Shown here one piece after another: positions 1 to 5,191 of a stretch of DNA of 6,718 nucleotides. Each line of letters opens with the position of its first letter. Position 1 is the stretch's first letter. This DNA comes from Clostridia bacterium (lineage in GTDB: Bacteria; Bacillota; Clostridia; Oscillospirales; CAG-272). The stretch covers positions 1-6,718 of the forward strand of contig JAFOGE010000023.1 in NCBI GenBank assembly GCA_017386965.1, read 5' to 3'. Made by a program: the position numbers and the translations under genes. The notes below the pieces were generated by a model. That model did not search any database. It was not told where the DNA came from and saw only the letters and a program-made list of their open reading frames with translations.

Positions 1-2
1 CA

Positions 3-255
3 ACCGTAAATGAAAAAGTTTATTTTAATAATAAATATATGCACACCGCAGAAATTCTAAATCGAATTTCTACAAATGTAAAAAGCGTTGATTCCCAAGG
101 AACTGGCACTATTGAAGCAACTTTTATGACAACAGAATACGGAAACAGTCGTGAAAGGATATAAAAACGGAGTTTGGCGCCTGATTTGTCCAACCTTATC
201 AATCGGTAGAATCTTATATAACATCAGTTTCGAGGATGCGATGCTGCTTTTATAA
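3..255 (+). pseudogene. 3' end of an unrecognised AT-rich gene, apparently frameshifted
   Basis: Seen: the frame starting at base 3 is open from the window edge to a TAA at 162-164 and reads like ordinary protein (TVNEKVYFNNKYMHTAEIL, later GTGTIEATFMTTEYGN). From base 148 a second frame, shifted by +1, continues with plausible protein (VVKGYKNGVWRLICPT) to a TAA at 253-255. Joining the two near 147 gives a continuous product of about 84 residues with a beta-strand-like end. Inference: one extra base, from mutation or sequencing error, split a single gene whose 5' part lies outside the window. Base composition is clearly AT-richer than the genes downstream, which suggests a different history. 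I do not recognise the family. Alternatively the first frame truly ends at 164 and the rest is non-coding; the last 20 or so codons are the least protein-like part. Confidence 0.42.
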
Positions 256-285
256 GAAAGCAAAAAAGCAAAGAAAGGAGATCCC

Positions 286-1296
286 ATGGAGTCCAACGAA
301 AAAAAAGTGCTTCCTGCCGGTATCGATTCTTTGGCCGGTGAAAAGAAACCGCTTTTGGCCATCGTAGGTCCTACGGCCAGCGGAAAGACCGCGCTCTCGG
401 TCCTCTTGGCCAAGCGTCTGGGTGGAGAGATCCTCTCCTGCGATTCCATGCAGATCTATCGCGGGATGGATATCGGAACCGCGAAGCCCACCATGGAGGA
501 GCGTGAGGGGATCCCCCATCATCTTCTCGACATTGCCGACGCCGACACCCCCTTCTCCTGCGCCGACTACGTAAAGGCCGCATCACAGGCCATAGATGAG
601 ATCCTCGCCCGCCAAAAGCTCCCCATCCTGTGCGGCGGAACGGGACTCTATCTGGATGCCCTCTTGCGCGGAGGAAACTTTGAGGAAACCGAAACCGATC
701 CCGCCTTTCGAGAGGAGCTTCTGACCTTTGCCGAGCAACACGGCAACCATGCTCTGCATGAGCGTCTGGCGGAGATCGATCCCGAAAGTGCCGCCACCAT
801 TCATGAGAATAATGTCAAGCGCGTCATCCGCGCTCTGGAGATCCACCATACCTCCGGCATGACCAAGACCGAGGCGGACCGCCGCTCCCGCGTCCCTGCA
901 TCCCCCTACCGCGCCCTTACGGTCGGCCTGCAATATCCCGACCGTTCCCTTCTGTACCAACGGATTGACAGACGTGTAGAGCAAATGCTCGCCGACGGAC
1001 TTCTGGAGGAAACGCGCAGCCTGCTTTCCCGCGGTGTCTTTGCAAAAAACAGCACCGCCGCACAGGCGATTGGATACAAGGAGCTTTTGGGGTATTTGCG
1101 CGGCGAGGAATCCCCGGAGGCCGCCGTGGAGCGCCTCAAGACCGCAACCCGCCGCTACGCCAAGCGTCAGCTGACCTGGTTTGGCGCGCGCGACTACGTG
1201 CATTGGATCCCCATGACGGCATCCGACGGCTCTCTCCGCCCCGCCGAGGAGCTTTTGGAGGAGATCGTCCGTCTGTTCAACGAGCTTCCCGCATAA
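286..1296 (+). CDS. miaA: tRNA dimethylallyltransferase (MiaA)
   Basis: MiaA transfers a dimethylallyl group from DMAPP to N6 of adenosine 37 in tRNAs that read UNN codons, giving i6A37; it is a cytosolic enzyme. Seen in the 336-residue product: P-loop GPTASGKT at residues 28-35, the family motif DSMQIYRGMDIGTAKPT at 53-69 with the catalytic-type Asp53, GGTGLY at 117-122, QAIGYKEL at 260-267 and RYAKRQLTWF at 290-299. The length is slightly above the usual 300-320 because about 20 polar residues precede the first strand. The ATG at 286 is chosen because AAAGGAG ends 5 bases before it and no other credible start lies closer to the P-loop. It opens the + strand gene run, 40 bp before the HlyD-like gene. 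An 8-bp inverted repeat overlaps its stop codon. Identification is secure; only the exact N-terminus is open. Confidence 0.97.
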   Translation: MESNEKKVLPAGIDSLAGEKKPLLAIVGPTASGKTALSVLLAKRLGGEILSCDSMQIYRGMDIGTAKPTMEEREGIPHHLLDIADADTPFSCADYVKAASQAIDEILARQKLPILCGGTGLYLDALLRGGNFEETETDPAFREELLTFAEQHGNHALHERLAEIDPESAATIHENNVKRVIRALEIHHTSGMTKTEADRRSRVPASPYRALTVGLQYPDRSLLYQRIDRRVEQMLADGLLEETRSLLSRGVFAKNSTAAQAIGYKELLGYLRGEESPEAAVERLKTATRRYAKRQLTWFGARDYVHWIPMTASDGSLRPAEELLEEIVRLFNELPA

Positions 1297-1307
1297 TTCG
1301 GAAGCTC
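1282..1307 (+). other. Hairpin overlapping the miaA stop codon
   Basis: GAGCTTCC at 1282-1289 and GGAAGCTC at 1300-1307 are perfect 8-bp complements around a 10-base loop that contains the miaA TAA (1294-1296). No T-run follows (CCTTATGTTTG), so it is not a standard intrinsic terminator. It could stabilise the miaA 3' end, cause partial termination, or simply be chance within coding sequence. The next gene's ribosome binding site starts 15 bases downstream and is not covered. Confidence 0.4.
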
Positions 1308-1336
1308 CCTTATGTTTGCCGAAAGGAGGCCCGTTT

Positions 1337-2581
1337 ATGAAACGCATGGATTTTTTGCGACGTTCCCTGCCCCGCTTTGTAGCATCGCTTGGGATCCTGG
1401 CCATTCTGGTCTATACGCTCTATCACGTCTTCTCGGGCTCCTCCGGGGGACTAATCACCACACCCGTGCAGGAGATCACTGACCGTGAGATCCTCGGCGG
1501 GGAAGCCTATCTCTTTCGCGATGAAGTCATCCTGACCGCCGCCGCACCCGCGCTGATCCATCCTCTTGCGGAAAGCGGAACCAAGGTGGCCAAGGACCTG
1601 CCGCTCCTTGAGCTTCGCTTCGGCTATGACGCGCAGAAGCTGACCGAGCTTCAACGTGATCTGGATCTGCTCAACCGCAGGATCCGGATCCTGGAGCAAA
1701 GCATCCTTCCCTCGGGATCCGCACTCTCCCAGGCAGAGTCCTACCGTGCGGATGCCGCCGCTGCCTCCCTTGGCATCCAACAGGCTATGGAGAAGGGGGA
1801 TTGGACTGCCGTTGACGAGCTGGAGGAGAGAATGCTCGTTGCACTGAACCGATACGCCTATCTGACCGGAGAGGCGGAAAGCCTGAAGGCCTCCCTTTCC
1901 TCGCTTCTGGAGGTACGCAGCAGCCTTCTCTCGGCGCTCGCCACGACCGTGACGAACACCACCTCCTCCGGCTATTTCTACGACCGCTCCTGCGTGGACG
2001 GCTACGAAGCCCTCTTTTCCTCAAAGGCGCTTGCAGGACTTACGGTGTCCGGCTTTGACCGCCTCACCTCCGAGGAGCCCTCCTCCCCGGAGGGCTTCCC
2101 GATCGGCAAAATGGTCTATTCCTACCGATGGTTCCTGGTTGTGAAGGCGAACGTGGATCCGTCGCTTCTCGACGTTGGCGACCGCTACACCGTTACCTTC
2201 CCCGAGAGCAGCGGAAAGAAGCTCTCCATGACGCTGGACCGCACCGTGACCGAGGAGGGATCCGACTCCTGCCTTTTGATCCTCTCTTCCGATGACGTCC
2301 CCTCCGATTTTCGCTTCCTGCGCTCCCAGAGCATCCAGATCTCGCTTGACGCCTGCTCGGGATATTACATTCCGGATTCTGCCCTCGTCGAGAAAAACGG
2401 ACAAACGGGTGTCTATATCTTTGAGGAAAGCACCGTCCGCTTCCGCAGGATCAACGTCCTCTACCGAGGGGACGGATACTGCATCGCCGAGGAGAAGACC
2501 GATCAGGGGGAGGATTATCTCGCCCTGCACGACATCCTGATCACCGCCGGAAAAAATCTCTACGACGGAAAGGTCTATTAA
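1337..2581 (+). CDS. HlyD/membrane-fusion-family protein, single-pass membrane anchor
   Basis: Predicted 414-residue envelope protein. Seen: a basic N-terminus (MKRMDFLRR), one hydrophobic segment at about residues 14-32, a lipoyl-like half-domain at about 55-95, a long helical, probably coiled-coil region at about 98-205 rich in Leu, Glu and Arg, then beta-rich sequence. The C-terminus has the adaptor-type signature YYIPDSALVEKNGQTGVYIF followed by VLYRGDGYCIAEE and ends ITAGKNLYDGKVY. These match the membrane-fusion/HlyD architecture (family knowledge), in which the protein sits outside the membrane and links to a transporter. No ABC, MFS or RND partner lies in the window, so its cargo is unknown. 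I recall similar HlyD-like genes beside yggS-sepF in other Clostridia, which would hint at an envelope or division role (inference). The ATG at 1337 is chosen over an in-frame ATG at 1316 because AAAGGAGG at 1322-1329 lies 7 bases before it. Confidence 0.82.
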   Translation: MKRMDFLRRSLPRFVASLGILAILVYTLYHVFSGSSGGLITTPVQEITDREILGGEAYLFRDEVILTAAAPALIHPLAESGTKVAKDLPLLELRFGYDAQKLTELQRDLDLLNRRIRILEQSILPSGSALSQAESYRADAAAASLGIQQAMEKGDWTAVDELEERMLVALNRYAYLTGEAESLKASLSSLLEVRSSLLSALATTVTNTTSSGYFYDRSCVDGYEALFSSKALAGLTVSGFDRLTSEEPSSPEGFPIGKMVYSYRWFLVVKANVDPSLLDVGDRYTVTFPESSGKKLSMTLDRTVTEEGSDSCLLILSSDDVPSDFRFLRSQSIQISLDACSGYYIPDSALVEKNGQTGVYIFEESTVRFRRINVLYRGDGYCIAEEKTDQGEDYLALHDILITAGKNLYDGKVY

Positions 2582-2601
2582 ACACGAAAAGGAGAACTGC
2601 C

Positions 2602-3312
2602 ATGTCGGAGCTTTGCTATATAGACCGCAATCTTGCCGCCATCCGCTCTCGCATCTGCGCCGCAGAGGAGAACAGCCGCGACCGCTTTCCGGAGCGTGAC
2701 GGCGTCCTGCTTCTGGCGGCCGTAAAATACGCCGATGCGGAGCAGCTTCGGTACCTGACCGAGAATCTCGGCATCCGCGACGTAGGAGAAAACCGCGTGC
2801 AGCAGATGCTGGAGCATTGGGAGGCACTTCCCAATCGGGATGCCCTCCGCTTCCACTTTATCGGGACGCTGCAAAGCAATAAGGTTAAATATATCATCGA
2901 CAAGGTCACCATGATTCACTCGCTCGACTCGCTCTCGCTGGCAAAGGAGATCGAGAAGCAGGCCGCCAAGCGGAGCATCACCGTGGACGTCCTTGCCGAG
3001 ATCAACTGCGGACGGGAGGAAAACAAGAGCGGACTTTTGCCCGAGGAGGCAGAGGACTTTTGCCTCTCCCTTTCCGATTTTCCGCATTTGAGGCTTCGCG
3101 GATTCATGACAATGGCCCCAAAATGCGAAAAAAATGAGGAATATCAAAAATATTTTCAAGAAACTTCACAACTTTGTCTTGACATTTGGCAAAAAAAACT
3201 TCATAATATAGGTAGGCCTATTTTGTCGATGGGCATGTCCGGCAGCTTTGAGGCTGCCATCGAGGCAGGCGCCGACGTCGTCCGCATCGGACGATCCCTG
3301 TTTGCGCACTGA
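2602..3312 (+). CDS. yggS: YggS/YlmE-type PLP-binding protein (PLP homeostasis protein)
   Basis: This family binds pyridoxal 5'-phosphate on a TIM-barrel like that of alanine racemase's N-terminal domain, shows no clear enzyme activity, and balances the B6 vitamer and amino-acid pools in the cytosol. The 236-residue product has normal family length. Seen: the PLP lysine Lys42 in LLAAVKY, GENRVQ at 62-67, HFIGTLQSNK at 85-94, EINCGREENKSG in the middle, and the phosphate-binding end MGMSGSFEAAI (210-220) with VRIGRSLF (227-234). Where many homologues have MSxDF this one has MSGSF, so the Asp is Ser215. The start is supported by AAAAGGAG at 2587-2594, and the gap from the HlyD-like gene is only 20 bp. 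Its place before sepF matches ylmE in the Bacillus ylm operon. Codons 174-209 are abruptly AT-rich (separate entry). Confidence 0.95.
   Translation: MSELCYIDRNLAAIRSRICAAEENSRDRFPERDGVLLLAAVKYADAEQLRYLTENLGIRDVGENRVQQMLEHWEALPNRDALRFHFIGTLQSNKVKYIIDKVTMIHSLDSLSLAKEIEKQAAKRSITVDVLAEINCGREENKSGLLPEEAEDFCLSLSDFPHLRLRGFMTMAPKCEKNEEYQKYFQETSQLCLDIWQKKLHNIGRPILSMGMSGSFEAAIEAGADVVRIGRSLFAH
3121..3222 (+). other. AT-rich compositional island inside yggS
   Basis: Bases 3121-3220 hold 28 G/C in 100 by my hand count, against clearly GC-rich sequence on both sides. It covers yggS residues 174 to about 207. In codons 174-209 all five Lys codons are AAA, all four Gln codons are CAA, and only 7 of 36 codons end in G or C, whereas the rest of the gene favours AAG, CAG and C/G endings. 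The frame stays intact and the protein remains family-like (EYQKYFQETSQLCLDIWQKK is a plausible helix). Possible causes are a short recombined segment or unselected drift in a variable surface helix. Confidence 0.75.
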
Positions 3313-3356
3313 AATCACCGTCGAAACTGAGTAAAAATACATGGAGGTTGGCAACA

Positions 3357-3854
3357 ATGAATTTGCTGAAGAAATTTGTCCGGAATGATGCCGCGGATCT
3401 CGAGGAGGACTACGAGGATATATACGCGATTCCGGAGGATATCAAAATGGAGATGTCCGACGTGCCCCCCGCTGCAGCGATGTCCGCGATGGACAGTCCC
3501 GAGAGAAAGGACCCCGAGATCCATCCCATTTCTGCCGATAAGGTTTCTCTGAAGCTTCTGCAGCCCAAGACCCACACCGAGGCTGCGCAGATCGCAGATA
3601 AGCTCAAGGAGGGCTGCATCGTTCTTCTGGACATCGGCAATCTGACCAAGGAACAGGCACACCGTCTGGTCGATTTCCTGGCCGGCGTGGCATACGTCCT
3701 CGGCGGCGAAATGATCAAGACCAACAAGAATACCATCGTTGTTTCCCCCGCAGGGGTGGACATTTCCGGCTTTGCTCCTCAGGTCAAGGCCTCTGTGGAA
3801 GCCGCTCCCGTTGAGGACTACGAAGAAGCATACGTTGCAGAGGAGGAGATCTGA
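3357..3854 (+). CDS. sepF: Cell division protein SepF
   Basis: SepF bundles FtsZ filaments and tethers them to the membrane during septum assembly in Gram-positive bacteria. The 165-residue product has the usual parts: a short N-terminal segment MNLLKKFVR of the membrane-binding type, an acidic, Pro/Ala-rich linker at about 11-60, and the SepF domain at about 63-136 with LLQPKTHTEAAQIADKL, CIVLLDIGNLTKEQAHRLVDF, a double Gly at 116-117 at the position of the dimer-interface glycine, and NTIVVSPAGVDI. An acidic tail (EDYEEAYVAEEEI) follows. The ATG at 3357 is preferred over the in-frame TTG at 3348, because GGAGG at 3343-3347 sits 9 bases before the ATG but directly touches the TTG. It follows yggS by 44 bp and precedes yggT, the standard ylm cluster order. 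A strong hairpin lies 28 bp after its stop. Confidence 0.96.
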   Translation: MNLLKKFVRNDAADLEEDYEDIYAIPEDIKMEMSDVPPAAAMSAMDSPERKDPEIHPISADKVSLKLLQPKTHTEAAQIADKLKEGCIVLLDIGNLTKEQAHRLVDFLAGVAYVLGGEMIKTNKNTIVVSPAGVDISGFAPQVKASVEAAPVEDYEEAYVAEEEI

Positions 3855-3882
3855 TTCTCTCCCCTTCCCATGACGGCATAAC

Positions 3883-3910
3883 CGCCGCAGTAGATCACTC
3901 TGCTGCGGCG
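3883..3910 (+). terminator. Strong 12-bp hairpin in the sepF-yggT gap, without T-tract
   Basis: CGCCGCAGTAGA at 3883-3894 pairs with TCTGCTGCGGCG at 3899-3910 across a four-base loop (TCAC), 12 pairs with a single T-G wobble. The downstream sequence is ATTTGTGC, so only three T residues follow, and this is not a canonical intrinsic terminator. It lies 28 bases after the sepF stop and 33 before the yggT ribosome binding site. It may act as a partial terminator, an RNA-processing or stability element that lowers yggT-ylmH relative to sepF, or a factor-dependent pause site. The hairpin itself is certain from the bases; the function is inferred. The rest of the 108-bp gap shows no clear promoter. 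Confidence 0.5.
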
Positions 3911-3962
3911 ATTTGTGCATGAAATCCCCCCTTTTCTCTCTTGAAAGGAGCTTTGTTTTTCC

Positions 3963-4238
3963 ATGCTCGATACCCTTCTCTTTCTCTTGAAGCAGACCTT
4001 TGTGCTTCTTCTGGATGCACTTTCCCTGGCTCTGCTCCTACGCGCCATCTTCTCCTGGTTCGACCAGACGGGGGAATCCCGCTTCTCAGGATTTCTCTTT
4101 CTGCTCACCGAGCCCATCATTCTCCCCATTCGCAGACTTTGTCAAAAAATGCATTGGTTTGAAGGAACGCCCTTGGATTTTCCCTTTCTGATCGCCGTCC
4201 TTCTGATCACGCTGATCCGCTCCTTCCTGATTGTTTGA
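3963..4238 (+). CDS. yggT: YggT family small membrane protein
   Basis: 91-residue integral membrane protein matching the one-repeat YggT (YlmG) type found beside sepF in Gram-positive bacteria; the family is linked to envelope morphology and division, but its biochemical role is unsettled. Seen: a hydrophobic helix at about 5-31, Arg27 and SWFD after it, a connecting stretch with TEPIILPIRRL at 49-59, then LDFPFLIAVLLITLIRSFLIV forming a second membrane segment at about 71-91. EP, the second Pro, Arg57 and Asp72 match family positions. AAAGGAG at 3944-3950 lies 12 bases before the ATG, longer than optimal, so translation may be modest. It ends one base before ylmH begins, which makes translational coupling likely. 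Confidence 0.92.
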   Translation: MLDTLLFLLKQTFVLLLDALSLALLLRAIFSWFDQTGESRFSGFLFLLTEPIILPIRRLCQKMHWFEGTPLDFPFLIAVLLITLIRSFLIV

Positions 4239-4239
4239 T

Positions 4240-5061
4240 ATGACGGACCGCAGCACAGAACGCTCCCCGATCCTTGCGCGATTGACGGATGCATGCAGAA
4301 AACAGGAAAACGGGATGCCTGCGCGCATCCCTTTTTTGACCCCGCGGGAGCGCAAGGAGGCCGAGGGTCTGCTTTGCTCCCTTGGAAAGCAAAACGCCGC
4401 CTTCTTCTTTGGCGGCTATCCGGATGCCGAGCGCGTTTGCCTGTTCCTTCTTCCGGACTATCTTCTGGACGTCCTGTCGGCGTCCCCCTCGGACTGTCCC
4501 GCCGAGGAGGTGCTTCCCCTGCTGGGTGAGGACACCGAGGAGGCCGTTTGCGCTCTGCGTGTGCGCGGAAGCGGCTTTCGCGAGCTGCGGCACAAGGATT
4601 ACCTCGGCTCGCTCCTCGCACTCGGGATCGAGCGGGACGCCTTCGGTGATATCGCCCTGCAGAACGAGCACGAGGCCGTGATCTTCTGCACACGCCCCAT
4701 GCTTCGCTTTTTTCTCTTGCATCTGGAGCGTGTCGGATCGGACGCCGTGCGATGCTCCCCCTACACCCTTGACGAATCCTTTACCGACGGCCGCAAATAC
4801 CGTCCCATTCACGATACGGTAGCCTCCGCGCGGCTGGACTGCGTGGTAGCGGCACTGACCAACCTCTCGCGCGAGGATGCACAACGGGCGATCCGCGAGG
4901 GACGGGTGGAGGTGGATTTTGAGGAGGAAACGCGCACAGACCTCCCCCTCTCTCCGCCCACAACCCTCTCGATTCGCGGATACGGGCGCTTTCGTTTGCG
5001 CTCCTTTGACGGCGAAACAAGGAAAGGACGCCTGCGCCTCTTTGCGGAGCAGTCGATCTGA
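4240..5061 (+). CDS. ylmH: YlmH-type S4-domain RNA-binding protein
   Basis: YlmH proteins carry an S4 domain that binds ribosomal RNA and tRNA; in Bacillus subtilis YlmH acts on stalled 50S-peptidyl-tRNA complexes in ribosome quality control (family knowledge). The 273-residue product has normal length. Seen: FLTPRER at 32-38, GGYPDAER at 58-65, HKDYLGSLLALGIERDAFGDI beginning at 118, and an S4 domain from about 198 (RLDCVVAALTNLSREDAQRA, then IREGRVEV) to about 260. The ATG at 4240 follows the yggT TGA by one base. No Shine-Dalgarno sequence precedes it, so expression probably depends on ribosomes finishing yggT. An in-frame TTG at 4231, overlapping yggT, is a less likely start. This is the last gene of the ylm-type run; divIVA, its usual next neighbour, is absent. 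Confidence 0.95.
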   Translation: MTDRSTERSPILARLTDACRKQENGMPARIPFLTPRERKEAEGLLCSLGKQNAAFFFGGYPDAERVCLFLLPDYLLDVLSASPSDCPAEEVLPLLGEDTEEAVCALRVRGSGFRELRHKDYLGSLLALGIERDAFGDIALQNEHEAVIFCTRPMLRFFLLHLERVGSDAVRCSPYTLDESFTDGRKYRPIHDTVASARLDCVVAALTNLSREDAQRAIREGRVEVDFEEETRTDLPLSPPTTLSIRGYGRFRLRSFDGETRKGRLRLFAEQSI

Positions 5062-5062
5062 T

Positions 5063-5087
5063 CTTTTTTTGAAGCCTTTGAAAAAAG
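5063..5087 (+). terminator. Weak AT-rich stem-loop after ylmH
   Basis: CTTTTTTTGAA at 5063-5073 can fold onto TTTGAAAAAAG at 5077-5087 around a three-base loop, 11 pairs including two G-T wobbles. It lies directly after the ylmH stop (5059-5061), and the T7 run at 5064-5070 is the only T-run near the gene end. The imperfect hairpin CTGCGCCTC/GCGGAGCAG (5032-5052, two mismatches) stands 11 bases before that run. Neither is a textbook terminator, but this is where the ylm-type transcript would be expected to end, before the next promoter. Confidence 0.28.
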
Positions 5088-5119
5088 CCCGCAAATTCGG
5101 TGGAAGATGCCGTTTGCTC

Positions 5120-5148
5120 TTGTTTTTTTCAAGCACTTGTGCTATAAT
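5120..5148 (+). promoter_or_regulatory. Sigma-A-type extended -10 promoter for the M13 peptidase gene
   Basis: A perfect -10 TATAAT at 5143-5148 is preceded by TGC (extended -10, TG at 5140-5141). At exactly 17 bp upstream is TTGTTT at 5120-5125, a 4/6 match to TTGACA. Expected transcription start is near 5155, about 37 bases before the ATG at 5192. The spacer holds a 12-base perfect dyad, AGCAC-TT-GTGCT (5132-5143), touching the -10, which could be an operator or chance. This is the clearest promoter in the window and separates the peptidase gene from the upstream cluster. Confidence 0.72.
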
Positions 5149-5191
5149 GAAGCAAATCCCAAGCAAAAACAAACGTAGATTGGAGATACAC

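Noticed and set aside
50..71. Perfect 8-bp inverted repeat AGAAATTC/GAATTTCT with a 6-base spacer
   Set aside because: It lies within the coding-like frame of the left-edge gene, is AT-rich and has no T-run; likely chance.
196..222. Possible miaA promoter, TTATCA (196-201) and TATAAC (217-222)
   Set aside because: The spacing is only 15 bp, the -35 is weak, and the region is AT-rich and overlaps the gene remnant, so such matches are expected by chance.
583..1404. Long minus-strand reading frame opposite miaA (273 codons)
   Set aside because: It mirrors the C/G-rich third codon positions of miaA, has no recognisable domain, and the + strand gene is certain.
2021..2827. Minus-strand reading frame across the HlyD-like/yggS junction
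   Set aside because: It crosses two well-supported + strand genes and their ribosome binding site, and the product is Arg-rich without motifs.
3341..3388. Small reading frame starting at the ATG that overlaps the sepF ribosome binding site
   Set aside because: Fifteen codons with no ribosome binding site of its own, overlapping the sepF start in another frame.
3941..4162. + strand reading frame overlapping the start of yggT (73 codons)
   Set aside because: Out of frame with yggT, Ser/Pro/Arg-rich without motifs; yggT has the family residues and the ribosome binding site.
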